Shown piece by piece: positions 19,301 to 29,735 of a stretch of 34,833 bases of DNA. Every line of letters begins with the position of its first letter. The stretch's first letter is position 1. The notes under the pieces are model-generated. The model did no database searches. It saw only the letters and a program-made list of their open reading frames with translations, and was not told the DNA's origin. Source of the stretch: Entamoeba histolytica HM-1:IMSS (Eukaryota > Evosea > Mastigamoebida > Endamoebidae); NCBI RefSeq assembly GCF_000208925.1, contig NW_001915034.1, positions 1 through 34,833 of the forward strand, in the 5' to 3' direction. The translations under genes were made by a program, and so were the position numbers.

Positions 19301-19699
19301 ATGAGTGTAATATGGGAAGAACCTATTTATCGTTTTGTTGTTGGTCCTCATAAAGGAAATGGTGGTGCAATTTGTGGAAATGATGGTGGTGTTTGGGGAA
19401 GATCAGAAACATTAGACATATCTTTTGAAGAAGCAAGAGCATGTTCTAGAATTTTTTATCATCCAACTACTGCACTTCCATTTTCATTAAGTGGTGTTTC
19501 ATTTGAAGTTAAATCAATAAGTGAAGATGAAACAGTCAATTGGATAACAGCAAAATCACCAAAATATAAATGTGGATGTACATTAGTTGAAACAGGAACA
19601 GGATATGTTATTGGTTATTATGATAGTCCTATTACTGAAGAAGAAAATTTAAAAGCAACACTTCAATTAGCACGACATGTAACAGAAAGAGGATATTAA
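19301..19699 (+). CDS. Divergent profilin-like protein
   Basis: 132 residues with the profilin fold pattern: GGAICGNDGGVWGRSE (about 21-36), then the helix SFEEARACSRIF, a GVSFEVKSIS strand, TLVETGTGYVIGYYDSPI, and a last helix LQLARHVTERGY ending in the typical GY. Profilins bind actin monomers, proline-rich proteins and phosphoinositides. The N-terminus is odd. Usual profilins start with a SWQxYVD helix that forms part of the poly-proline site, but here it reads MSVIWEEPIYRFVVGPHKG, so that site may be altered. The only upstream frame before the ATG is a short AT-rich leader, with an 88-nt gap to the PRA1-like gene. Fold is confident; biochemical behaviour is not. Confidence 0.82.
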   Translation: MSVIWEEPIYRFVVGPHKGNGGAICGNDGGVWGRSETLDISFEEARACSRIFYHPTTALPFSLSGVSFEVKSISEDETVNWITAKSPKYKCGCTLVETGTGYVIGYYDSPITEEENLKATLQLARHVTERGY

Positions 19700-19833
19700 A
19701 ATTAATTTACATTAATTTATATAATACAATTTTTTTCTTTGTTTATTTGTTTATTCGTTTATTTTTTTTTTCTTTCTTTTAATAAAAAAGAAATAAATAT
19801 TCATTAAGAACTTTAAATATTCATTTCATATAC

Positions 19834-22800
19834 ATGAACTCAAGAAAATTACCATATTGTCCTGCACCTTCAAGTGTTAATAATCTTAACAATCCATATT
19901 CACCATATTCTACTTCATATCCTCCAAATAAAAATCAAACAATTTCATCTTCTATACCTTCAACTTTATCAAATGAAATAAATACAATAAATATTCACTC
20001 TGAATCACGTGGTAGTTTTAGTACTCCACAATCAATTTCAATGCAAAAGTTATTTACAAAAACTCCATATTATAATACTATTACTAATACAAATAGTTCA
20101 TTAAAAAAGAATTTAACTTCACAACAACCAAGAAGTCCAATAAAAATAAGAGATGATAGAGAAGAACATGATAGACAAAGAGAAGAAATTTATAAACAAT
20201 TACCAACTGAACAAAAAATTTTATCAGAAAAAAAACAAAATCAACGATGTGAAATATGTCAACAATTTGGAAAAATGACACATGTTTTTCATTCAATTAT
20301 ACCAAATCCAGAAGATTTTTGGAGAATATTAATTGATAATGGAAATAATATTGCAGAACATGAATTAACAGTACAATTTATATTACGAACAAATATTAGT
20401 ATAAGTTCATTTGTTATTTCAGATGATAAAACAAAAAAAATAGAAATTAAAAATGAAAAAGAAAGAACGATATTAAAAAAAATATGTGATCCATATGCTA
20501 TTAACATTAATGAATTAAAAAATAATATCGCTACTATTGAAAAAACTATATTTGTTAAAAAAATTATTCAAATAAATATTAAAACTATTAGAGAAATATT
20601 AGAAGAATCAATGAAAATAAATAATATTAATAAACAAAGACATTCAGTTGTTATTATTGATGATGATGATTTAATTGAAGAAACAGAAAAAATAAAACAA
20701 ATAGAAACAAAAGAAATAGTAATGTTTATATTAGAATTATTTAATGAATTATCTATTGATTCATTTAATTCATTTTTAATTAATATGGAAGAAATTGAAG
20801 ATAGAATTTGTAAAAAATATCATGTTAATTCATTTCATCAAATTAATAAAGAAGAATTTACTACATTTTGTGGAAAAAATATAATATTTCCATTTAATCA
20901 AAATTATAAAAAAAAAGTAATTCCAATTAAACTTCTTACAAGAGAAGTTCCAATAAAAGAAGAACCGTTAAGTATTGTTATTAATGAAATTAATAAATCA
21001 CCTTATTTAATAAATTTATATGATAATTTATTATTACATTCTATTGATTTAGAAATGATTATTTCAACTTATAATTTTAATTCAAATATTTTTATTGAAA
21101 TTAATAAAAATAATTTAATTAAATTACCAAATTGTAATTCTATTAATGTTGAAACTATTACAAATAAAAATATTAAGAATATTAATATTATTACTGGTAT
21201 TTTTATTTCTCATTTATTTGATGAAAATGGTCCTAAAGAAGGTGCTTCTAAATATTTTCCAATTTTAATGAAAAGTTTTGATTTAAATGGTATTTCAATT
21301 AAAACAAAAATTAGTAGAGCATTATTTGTTGCATCTCTTTTAAATGAATTACCAATAGAATTTATTGGATTATATTTATTAGTTAAAACAATTCTTAATA
21401 TATTTAATTTAACTTTAAATGAAATTATATCATTATCATTAAATAATATTTGTTTCTTAAAACTACCTATTTTAAATGAAATAAAACGATGTTTTCCAAA
21501 TGAATTATTAACTATGAATACAATGAATATTGAAACATTTCCATATCAAATTAATAATTCAATTGAATATAATACTAATAGATTTGAATTTCCACTTCCA
21601 ATTGAAATTATTATTGATTGTTATACAAATAATACTAATGAAGAAGTTAAAATTATTGATTTTCAAAATACTCTTTTATTAAATAAACTTCAAAATGAAG
21701 TTAAAAATAATAATATTGATTATCTCATGGCTTTCTTAATGTATTTAAATCAAAATCAAAAGGAAATTATTCATACTTTTCATACATTACAAGTTACTTC
21801 TTCTTCTATTGTTCAAACTAAAAATTATTCTTCTTTTTATACTTCTCTTAAAAATTTAAAATGGATTTATTCTTCTTTAAATTCATTTGAAACACCATTT
21901 TCAATTATTAATTCAAAACCAATTAATTTTTTAAATATTCCATGTACACCATTTTTAATTTCAGAACCATTAAATTCTTATATTGCAACTAAACCATTTC
22001 CATTACCTGAAAATATATTAAGTTGTTTATATCAAAGTATTAAAGGATATGACCAAAGTTATTTTGATTTTTTATCTGTAATTTCACAATTAGATATTAA
22101 TTTATTTAATGAATATATTAAAAAGTCTATTATTTATTCTAAAATTACTAATAATATTACTCAAACTTATATTAATAAAGATCAAGTATGGTTTAAACCA
22201 AATGAAGTGTTTATTAAAGATAAATCTGGATTTTATCCTATTCTCTCTGTTAATAATAAATTTTATGATTTATTTAAATCTATTGGTGTGAAATATAAAC
22301 CTTCTATTACTGATTATATTGATGCTTTAATTCAATTAAATCAATTACAAAATCAAATTTCATTTAATAAAAAATTAATAACAATTAAAAATGTTTTAAA
22401 AGAATTAATTAAACAAAGCGATAAGATTAATGTTACTTTAGCAATGATTGAAAAAATTAAATCATTAGATACTTTTATTAATCAAAATGAAAAATTAGTG
22501 TCTTCATTAACTGGATTATATTATGATGATTTATTATTTATTAAAGATTATTTCCCTTCTTCTGTTAAAGACCATTTATTAGACTTAAATCTTCCTTATA
22601 AATTAATTAAAAACAAAATATTTTTATTATTAAATATTAAAAATGCTCAAAGTGTAATTAAAATTAATTTTGATACTTCAATTTCTTCTTCAAATACTCT
22701 TACTTCTATCTTAAGAAAAGTTTTAAATAAGGTTCTTCCTTTAGTTAAATCAAGTCAACTCATTGAAAATTATAAATTGTATTTATCTTCTCTTGTTGTT

Positions 22801-23562
22801 TATTCTCATGGTACTTTAAATCCTACTTTTACATTTATTCCTACAAATTCAAGTATTACTCCAAAAGTAACTGCTGTAAGAGATGGAATTAATTTACATG
22901 TCTTAGATAGAACTTCTATTTGTTCTTATGAAGCTCTTACTATTTTATCTCATTTGTTTTTCCTTCAAAAAGATGAATCTTTCATTACTTTAATGCTGAA
23001 AGAACTTAGTCGTGCTTATCCTATTCAAATTGAATCTTCTTCTTTATCTGAAACTGGTCATATTAAAACTAATACTATTAATTGGAATGTTATTAAAGAT
23101 GGAATTAAACAATCTAATTCAATTCTTAATGATGAAGAAATTGAAATTAAAGTTGAACCTTTTCAATTCATTCCAAATATTGAAAAAAGAATTCAAACAG
23201 GTGTTGCTGGTGAACAATTCATTTATCAATATTTAAAAAGAAAATTTGGAAATAAAGTTAGTTGGATTAATGAAAAAACTCCTTCTGTTGAATCTATTGA
23301 AAAAGGTTTACCTTATGACATTTTACTATTTAATGACTTAAATACTGTAGAAACTTATATAGAAGTTAAAACAACTCAATACAATGATAAAGATTTCTTT
23401 GAATTATCTTATCGTGAATGGTCTTTTGCTCAAGAACAACGTTCGCATTTTCATATTTATAGATTATCTGGATTTGGAACTGATACTTTAAAAATTAAAA
23501 TTATTGTAGATCCTTATGGTAAGTGGTTAAAAGGAGAAGTTCATCTTAAATTTTACTTCTAA
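19834..23562 (+). CDS. Large protein with NO VEIN C-terminal (DUF3883) nuclease-like domain
   Basis: 1,242 residues. The C-terminal 120 residues (about 1122-1242) match the NO VEIN/DUF3883 domain, a PD-(D/E)XK-type fold. They show TGVAGEQFIYQYLKRKFG (E1127), GLPYDILLF (D1162), TYIEVKTTQ (E1177, K1179) and FFELSYREWSFAQEQ. All acidic and lysine positions expected for such a nuclease core are present; catalytic activity is unproven. The N-terminus is low-complexity Ser/Asn/Pro-rich (1-110). A candidate zinc motif CEICQQFGKMTHVFH (C139, C142, H150, H153) follows. The long middle is Ile/Asn/Leu-rich and probably helical, with no domain I recognise; no histidine-kinase-type ATPase, which often accompanies DUF3883, is evident. 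The coding DNA is unusually AT-rich even here. Confidence 0.8.
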   Translation: MNSRKLPYCPAPSSVNNLNNPYSPYSTSYPPNKNQTISSSIPSTLSNEINTINIHSESRGSFSTPQSISMQKLFTKTPYYNTITNTNSSLKKNLTSQQPRSPIKIRDDREEHDRQREEIYKQLPTEQKILSEKKQNQRCEICQQFGKMTHVFHSIIPNPEDFWRILIDNGNNIAEHELTVQFILRTNISISSFVISDDKTKKIEIKNEKERTILKKICDPYAININELKNNIATIEKTIFVKKIIQINIKTIREILEESMKINNINKQRHSVVIIDDDDLIEETEKIKQIETKEIVMFILELFNELSIDSFNSFLINMEEIEDRICKKYHVNSFHQINKEEFTTFCGKNIIFPFNQNYKKKVIPIKLLTREVPIKEEPLSIVINEINKSPYLINLYDNLLLHSIDLEMIISTYNFNSNIFIEINKNNLIKLPNCNSINVETITNKNIKNINIITGIFISHLFDENGPKEGASKYFPILMKSFDLNGISIKTKISRALFVASLLNELPIEFIGLYLLVKTILNIFNLTLNEIISLSLNNICFLKLPILNEIKRCFPNELLTMNTMNIETFPYQINNSIEYNTNRFEFPLPIEIIIDCYTNNTNEEVKIIDFQNTLLLNKLQNEVKNNNIDYLMAFLMYLNQNQKEIIHTFHTLQVTSSSIVQTKNYSSFYTSLKNLKWIYSSLNSFETPFSIINSKPINFLNIPCTPFLISEPLNSYIATKPFPLPENILSCLYQSIKGYDQSYFDFLSVISQLDINLFNEYIKKSIIYSKITNNITQTYINKDQVWFKPNEVFIKDKSGFYPILSVNNKFYDLFKSIGVKYKPSITDYIDALIQLNQLQNQISFNKKLITIKNVLKELIKQSDKINVTLAMIEKIKSLDTFINQNEKLVSSLTGLYYDDLLFIKDYFPSSVKDHLLDLNLPYKLIKNKIFLLLNIKNAQSVIKINFDTSISSSNTLTSILRKVLNKVLPLVKSSQLIENYKLYLSSLVVYSHGTLNPTFTFIPTNSSITPKVTAVRDGINLHVLDRTSICSYEALTILSHLFFLQKDESFITLMLKELSRAYPIQIESSSLSETGHIKTNTINWNVIKDGIKQSNSILNDEEIEIKVEPFQFIPNIEKRIQTGVAGEQFIYQYLKRKFGNKVSWINEKTPSVESIEKGLPYDILLFNDLNTVETYIEVKTTQYNDKDFFELSYREWSFAQEQRSHFHIYRLSGFGTDTLKIKIIVDPYGKWLKGEVHLKFYF

Positions 23563-24669
23563 AGTTTTAATTATTATTTCTTATTATAGTAAAATTATTA
23601 TTTTTTTTTATATCTTTCATTTTATTTTCTTTTTACCTTTTCTTATCATCATTAATTTCTTTTCCTTCATTTTGTCTGTTTGAGATTATTTCATTCATTC
23701 TCTTGTAAATCTTATTCATGAATTATTTTTATACCTCAATATTCTCCTCCATTTTCTCTACATTATTCTATTATATCTTTCATATTATTATTATTATTCA
23801 TTATATCTTTTACAAGTATTTCATATTGAAGTATAATGTCTTGTTTTATTTTTATTATTGTCTATTTTATCATTCATGTAGTCCACCATTATTTCTTTTA
23901 ATTTATTGAATAGATTTTAATAGTAATTCATTACTCTATTTCTTCTTATTTCTCGTATCTTTTACTTATTTCTTCATCAACTCTTCTTCATCTTTTAATT
24001 TATTTTATATATTCTTCTTTCTTCTACAATCTCTTTAACATAATTCATTATTATTCATTGATAATTATTATTTATACTGTTGACTATTGGATTAGATTTG
24101 CTAGAAAATGACTTAGTTAATAATATTCTTATTCTTCCAAACAACAATACAACAAATACATTATACTTCATTTCTCATAAGAACATTACTCTTCTTCAAC
24201 ATATTTTTCATTTTTATTTACTTCCTACATAGTTTTTTATCAAATGAATTTTTGTCTTTGTTTGATTTATTACTTTGTTTAATCAAATTAAATTATTTGA
24301 AGATAGTAATACAAAATTAATAACTATGGTTTAAAAAAAATATATCATTCAAGTAAATTTCTTTGTTAATATGAATATCACCATAATATTAAACCTCTAT
24401 TTCTTGCTATACCCATTGTCCAAATATCTTTGTTATCTCAAAAAATGATAAGTGATTAAAACATATCATTTTCTTTTTTCAAAAAAAAAAAAATTTTTTT
24501 TTTCATTTTTCCTGACTTTTTATTGTAAATATTAACCAAATAATCAAATAAAATTAAATTTATAATTTCACCGTTCAATTCTTCTTTTTAATTTTTTTTC
24601 AAAAGAAACAATCTTAAAAAAATAAAACAACTCAAAAACGTTCTTGAACTAATTAATCAGAGAACAATA
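23563..24669. other. Pyrimidine-biased intergenic region upstream of ARPC2
   Basis: 1.1 kb, T-rich on the + strand from about 23570 to 24250, with no credible gene. A hairpin with a 9-bp stem, AAAATGATA (24442-24450) and TATCATTTT (24464-24472), precedes a run of 13 A and 10 T at 24481-24503. The region ends in the ARPC2 promoter. Confidence 0.55.
24646..24650 (+). promoter_or_regulatory. GAACT promoter element of ARPC2
   Basis: GAACT lies 20 nt before the ATG, in CGTTCTTGAACTAATTAATC. The GAAC box is a known Entamoeba core-promoter element. No clear TATA word is seen near it. Confidence 0.45.
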
Positions 24670-25551
24670 ATGGCACCAAACTTGCTTCTTGAATCATATA
24701 ATCGTATTGTATATGCTAGAGTTCTTGAGAAATTAACTACTGAAGGTGGAATTAAAAAGGGATTAAAAGAAAAATTAGCTGATTTTAATCAATCAATCTG
24801 GTATATCGAAAGGACAAAAGAAAAGATGACTATTTCTGTATCAACTCCATGCTGGAAACAATTAAAAGAAAATAGATCATTGGAATTCTTACAAAAAGTG
24901 TATGGATCTGACCTTGTTGAAGCAGACAGTAACTCTGAATATAATCTTATTTTAACTATCCCTGAAAAACATGATAAACCAGAAGAATTTGCAATGAACG
25001 CTGCTAAATTATTAACTAATATGTTAATTGGACCAGCTGTTGTTCTTGCTGATGAAGTTAAGAATAATAAAGCTGATGAAAAACTAGTTCAAATTGATTA
25101 TAGACCAGGAGAATCTTATTGGCTTAAACCAAATGGTGATCGTTTAACTGTAATATTTTCAATTAAATTTGATGATAAAGATGATGCTGTGTTTGGTCGT
25201 GTCTTTATTAATGAATTCTCTAAAAGTGCAGCAGGTTGTCCATCATGTGATGTTGTTACAAGAAAGAATGCACCACCACCTTCAGAACTTAAAACTGTTG
25301 AAGGACTTGCTGAGGACAACTGTTATATTTCATTCTTATTAGAAAAGAGACATTTGAATAATCCACAAAAGACTCTCGAAGTTTTAATGTCATGCAGAAA
25401 TTATATCAATTTCCATATTAAATGTAGCAAAGCTTTCTTACACATTAGAATGAGAAATAAAGTTTCTCACTTACAACTTGTTTTGAATAGAGCTAAACCA
25501 GAAAGAGAAGTTGAAAAGAAAACTGCTTCAGGAAGAACTTTCAAAAAGTAA
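24670..25551 (+). CDS. ARPC2: Arp2/3 complex subunit 2 (p34-Arc)
   Basis: One of the two central subunits of the Arp2/3 complex, which nucleates branched actin filaments and holds the mother filament. 293 residues, close to the usual 300. It starts LLLESYNRIVYARVLEKL, then ADFNQSIWYIE, LEFLQKVYGSDLV, DRLTVIFSIKFDDKDDAVFGRVFINEF, and the strongly conserved end NYINFHIKCSKAFLHIRMRNKVSHLQLVLNRAKPE with a final SGRTFKK. This end forms a long helix that contacts ARPC4 and actin. All expected blocks are present in order without gaps, so it should be functional. The ATG is preceded by a GAACT promoter word and a short leader. Confidence 0.97.
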   Translation: MAPNLLLESYNRIVYARVLEKLTTEGGIKKGLKEKLADFNQSIWYIERTKEKMTISVSTPCWKQLKENRSLEFLQKVYGSDLVEADSNSEYNLILTIPEKHDKPEEFAMNAAKLLTNMLIGPAVVLADEVKNNKADEKLVQIDYRPGESYWLKPNGDRLTVIFSIKFDDKDDAVFGRVFINEFSKSAAGCPSCDVVTRKNAPPPSELKTVEGLAEDNCYISFLLEKRHLNNPQKTLEVLMSCRNYINFHIKCSKAFLHIRMRNKVSHLQLVLNRAKPEREVEKKTASGRTFKK

Positions 25552-25996
25552 AAACAAGTTTTGAATTTAACTTTTTCATCATTCTTTTTTGTTTTTAATA
25601 CAAATTTTTTCTAAAAAAAAAATAAAAAATAATTGATTCATATTAATTTATATAATATTAATAAAAACTTGTTTCATTCAAATAAAAAAATCACTCAGAC
25701 TTTAATTGGTTACTAATAACCTTCTTATTAATGTTGTATTTATGTTGTTAAATATACCGAGATATTTATCATTTTATTTACTATTTAATACGTTCAATTT
25801 AAATAAAACCAAATAAGTGAATGAAATAAAATAGTGTTTATCTTTATTATTTTAATTCAGTAACTCAAAGAATAAGTTGAAAGAATAAAAATAATAATAA
25901 AAGTGTTATAAATAACAAATATCAATGAATAAAAATGTTTAGTCAAAAAAAGAAGAAAAGTGAAAAACTTTAATTTTTAGAGAACATTTTTGACAA
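25552..25996. other. AT-rich spacer between ARPC2 and SMC4
   Basis: 445 nt with no open frame of note. AGAGAACATTTTTGACA lies just before the SMC4 ATG and may contain a GAAC-type element; the rest is A/T-rich with no visible structure. Confidence 0.5.
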
Positions 25997-28900
25997 ATGG
26001 AAGAAGTGAATCAAACGAGTAGAATGATAATTGAAAAGATGACATTCTATAATTTTAAGTCATATTATGATAAAGTTGAACTTGGTCCATTTCATGAATC
26101 ATTTACAGCAATTGTTGGTGCTAATGGGTGTGGAAAGTCAAATGTAATTGATGGGTTATTATTTGTATTTGGAAGAAGGGCAAAACAAATACGTCAACAG
26201 AAAGTAGCAGATCTTATTCATAAGTCTGCTCTTCATCCAAATTGTACTGAAGCAAGGGTTGATGTTCATCTTGTTAATGTTGATACAGATGGATCTTATT
26301 TACCTAATACACGATTTACTGTTACTCGAATAGTCTTTAGAGATGGAACTTCAAAATTTATGATTGATGAAGTGGTATGTAAATTTGATGCGATTCTTGA
26401 GAAGATGAGGTCTAAAGGGTTTGATTTATTAAATAACAGATTCCTTATTTTACAAGGTGAAGTAGAAAGAATTGCTTTAATGCCAACAAAGTCTAAAAAT
26501 GGAGAAGATGGAATGCTTGAATTTCTTGAAGATATTATTGGTACATCTCAATACATCGAAGGGATTGAAAAAGGAACATCAGAACTTGAAAAATTAAATG
26601 ATGAAGTACATGAAAAGACAAATAGATTTAAAATTATTGAACGAGAACGAAATGGGATATTGAAAGAAAAAGAGAATGCTATTTCATATTTAAAAGAAGA
26701 ATATAAAATGTGTGGATTAAAGAATAATTTGAATAAATTAGAATTAAAAGCAGTTGAAGAGAAAGAAGTTGAGGGTAAAGAAGAGCGTGAAAAATTAGAA
26801 CAAAAACGAAAAATTATTCAAGACGCAAAAAATGAAAAGTTGAAAGAAAAGACAACTAAAGATAAGATTATTGAAGAAAAAGAAAGAGATATAAAAAAAA
26901 TTGAAAAAGAATATGAAAAGCAAAAGGGTTTGATCAACAGTGCTAAGAAGAAGAAAGCAAGAGCTGAAGAAGAAAAGAAGCAAAATGAAAAAGCAGTTCT
27001 TCGAAATGAAAAAGAAATTAAAGAAATGGAAAAGAAAATCAAAGATGAAAAAGAAAAAATTGAAAGTAAACAACGAAGGTATGACCAATTATCAAAAACA
27101 ATGGAAAAAGATAAAGAGGAAATTGAAAAATTAAAAAATGACCTTGAAAAACAAACTAGCGAAGTAAAAGAAAAGACTTTACCTGTTAAGAAAGAAATTG
27201 AAAACCTTATGGAAAAATTAAAAGAACCAGAAGAACGAATTGAAGAATTAAGGAATGAAAATAGTAGAAAGGAAGCCGAGATTGAAGGAAAAAAAGAAGG
27301 ATTAGAAACAATAAAAAATGAATTAAAAAATATTTCACAAACACTTAATGAAAATGAAAGAACGATAGAAGAAAAAGTAAAAGAAATAGAAAGAGAGGAG
27401 CATTTAAAAAAAGTTGTGGAAGAAGAAGAAAGAGAAAATGAAGAACGTAGAAAGGGTTTAGAACAAGAAATGAGAAATTTAAAAGAAGAGATTGGTGAAA
27501 AAAGAGACCTTATTCAACAATTACAACAAGTTTGTGAAGTTGCAGAAAATAAAAAAGAAATTGCTAAGATAATTAAAGTTATTCAAGAAGAACAAATTGA
27601 AGGATTAAAAGGAAGACTTGGAGATTTAGGAAGTATTGAAAAGAAATATGATATTGCAATAACCACATCTTGTGGAATGTTAGACTACATTGTTGTTGAA
27701 AGTATAGAAGGAGCTCAAAAGATAAGTGAAATATGTAAAGAAAGACAACTTGGAAGAGTTAGTTTAATTATTTTAGAGAAGATGAAAGTAAAGCCAAATT
27801 GGAGGAATTGGAAAAAAATACCAAAAAGTGAAAGAATAGTTGATTTGATTGATTGTGAAGAATGGGCAAGGGAAGTATTCTATTTTGCATTAAGAGATAC
27901 TTTGGTTTGTGAAAATTTAACAATAGCACGAGAAGTAGCATTTGGAGAAACACGACAACGAGTTGTTACGTTAAATGGAGAATTACTTGACAATGTTGGT
28001 AGTATTACAGGAGGAGGGAATGTTGTATTAAAAGGAGGAATGAATAAGGTTGCTCTATCAAAAGAAGAGCAAAAGGAACTTCAGAAGTTGAAAGAGGAAC
28101 TTGAAGAAAAAGAAAGCCAATTTGAAGAAATCAGAAAAGAAGTTGAAGCACAGAGGAAGAAAATAGAAGAGAATGCACAAAAGATTAAAGAAAATACAAT
28201 AAAACAAGAACAATTAAATGACTTAAAGAAAAAAAATAAAGAATTGAAAAAACGAATTGAAAAAGGAAGTCTTGATGTCGAAGCTAGAGAAAGAGAAGTT
28301 ACACGAATTTGCAAAGAATTTGAAATAAAAAAACAAACAAGTGAAGAAGAGATTCAAAAGATTGAAGAACAAAACAAATTGTTATTTGAACAATTGGAAC
28401 AAAAACAAAAAGAGTTAGAAAAGTTAGAAGGACTTGATATGAAAATTATTAAAGTAAATTTACAAGATATAAATGAAAGAAATCAAAGAAATACAAAAGA
28501 ATATAATAGAATAGAATTAGAAATTAGTGGAAGTACAAGTAAAATTGATGAATGGAATAGTTATCTCAAAGAAATGAATATTCACTTGGAAGAATTGAAA
28601 AATAGAATGGAAAAAGATGAAATAAAAATTGACGAAACTCAAATGAAACTTACAAAGAAAGAATTAAATGAAAAAAATGAGGAGTTAAAAAAAATCGAAG
28701 AAGAGTATGGAACTCTTCTTAAAAGTATTGAAGAACTAGAAACTGAAGAAGATAAAATTGGGGAACAAATCGAAGAAATTAATGGAAATAACTCTGAGTT
28801 AACTGAAAAGAGACAACGTTGTGAAAAAGAAATTCGTTCTATTTTTAAACATATTCGAGAATTATTACATATTGCTGAAATTCATGAAGAGGATGAATAT

Positions 28901-29677
28901 ATTGAAAATGTGTTAAACCATAATGAAACAGATAATCAAATGGATGAAGAAAAAATTCGAATTATTGGTATTTCACTTAAAGACGTTGTAGATGAATTGA
29001 AAGAAATTAATCGAAAAGAAGTATTAGCTATGATAGAAGATGAAAAGAAAAAAATTGAAAATATGATAGAAAATGTTAATTTGAAAATCATAGCAACTTT
29101 CATCAAAGTTAACAAAGAGTATCAAGAAAAATGGGATGTCATGAATGAGGCTATGAAAAAACAAGAGGATTGTAAAACAACATTAGAGGCATTGAAGAAA
29201 AAACGTTTTGATGAATTTATGAATGGATTAACCGAGATATCTTTCAAGTTGAAAGAAATGTATTATTTACTGACACAAGGAGGTGTTGCTGAACTTGAAC
29301 TCGTTGATACCTTAAACCCATTCACTGAAGGTGTTGTGTTTAGTGTTAGACCACCAAAAAAAGCCTGGAAAAATATTGCTAATTTATCAGGAGGAGAAAA
29401 GACATTGAGTTCATTAGCACTTATATTTGCTTTACATCATTACAAACCAACACCAATTTATGTTATGGATGAAATAGATGCTGCGTTAGATTTTAGAAAC
29501 GTTAGTATTATAGCTCATTATATTAAAGAACGTACAAAAAATGCACAATTCACTATTATCTCACTACGTCCAGAGATGTTTGAATTAGCAGATAGATTGA
29601 TGGGAGTATATAAAGTAAAAGATGTATCATGTTCTGTTTCATTTAACCCAAATGCTTATAACTTGAACAATAATTGA
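25997..29677 (+). CDS. SMC4: Condensin subunit SMC4
   Basis: Structural maintenance of chromosomes ATPase that pairs with SMC2 in condensin to compact mitotic chromosomes. 1,226 residues. The N-terminal head has FKSYYDKVELGPFH and Walker A GANGCGKSN (41-49). FVFGRRAKQIR and GMLEFLEDIIGT are SMC4-type blocks. Long Lys/Glu coiled coils flank a hinge (about 535-680) that contains GLKGRLGDLG and GSITGGG. The C-terminal head has the signature LSGGEKTLSSLAL (1130-1142), Walker B PIYVMDEIDAALD (D1158, E1159) and IISLRPEMFELADRL. The kleisin-binding and ATPase elements are all intact. SMC4 rather than SMC1/2/3 is chosen because of the FGRRAK and LEDIIGT blocks. The stop lies 58 nt before the next gene. 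Confidence 0.96.
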   Translation: MEEVNQTSRMIIEKMTFYNFKSYYDKVELGPFHESFTAIVGANGCGKSNVIDGLLFVFGRRAKQIRQQKVADLIHKSALHPNCTEARVDVHLVNVDTDGSYLPNTRFTVTRIVFRDGTSKFMIDEVVCKFDAILEKMRSKGFDLLNNRFLILQGEVERIALMPTKSKNGEDGMLEFLEDIIGTSQYIEGIEKGTSELEKLNDEVHEKTNRFKIIERERNGILKEKENAISYLKEEYKMCGLKNNLNKLELKAVEEKEVEGKEEREKLEQKRKIIQDAKNEKLKEKTTKDKIIEEKERDIKKIEKEYEKQKGLINSAKKKKARAEEEKKQNEKAVLRNEKEIKEMEKKIKDEKEKIESKQRRYDQLSKTMEKDKEEIEKLKNDLEKQTSEVKEKTLPVKKEIENLMEKLKEPEERIEELRNENSRKEAEIEGKKEGLETIKNELKNISQTLNENERTIEEKVKEIEREEHLKKVVEEEERENEERRKGLEQEMRNLKEEIGEKRDLIQQLQQVCEVAENKKEIAKIIKVIQEEQIEGLKGRLGDLGSIEKKYDIAITTSCGMLDYIVVESIEGAQKISEICKERQLGRVSLIILEKMKVKPNWRNWKKIPKSERIVDLIDCEEWAREVFYFALRDTLVCENLTIAREVAFGETRQRVVTLNGELLDNVGSITGGGNVVLKGGMNKVALSKEEQKELQKLKEELEEKESQFEEIRKEVEAQRKKIEENAQKIKENTIKQEQLNDLKKKNKELKKRIEKGSLDVEAREREVTRICKEFEIKKQTSEEEIQKIEEQNKLLFEQLEQKQKELEKLEGLDMKIIKVNLQDINERNQRNTKEYNRIELEISGSTSKIDEWNSYLKEMNIHLEELKNRMEKDEIKIDETQMKLTKKELNEKNEELKKIEEEYGTLLKSIEELETEEDKIGEQIEEINGNNSELTEKRQRCEKEIRSIFKHIRELLHIAEIHEEDEYIENVLNHNETDNQMDEEKIRIIGISLKDVVDELKEINRKEVLAMIEDEKKKIENMIENVNLKIIATFIKVNKEYQEKWDVMNEAMKKQEDCKTTLEALKKKRFDEFMNGLTEISFKLKEMYYLLTQGGVAELELVDTLNPFTEGVVFSVRPPKKAWKNIANLSGGEKTLSSLALIFALHHYKPTPIYVMDEIDAALDFRNVSIIAHYIKERTKNAQFTIISLRPEMFELADRLMGVYKVKDVSCSVSFNPNAYNLNNN

Positions 29678-29735
29678 TTTTTTTAATGAAAGTTCTCCAA
29701 GAAAAGTAACGTGAAATTTCATTACACTTTTTGAA

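Noticed and set aside
23718..23909. A 63-codon frame upstream of ARPC2
   Set aside because: Phe/Tyr/Ile-rich throughout, lying in a pyrimidine tract; a composition artefact.
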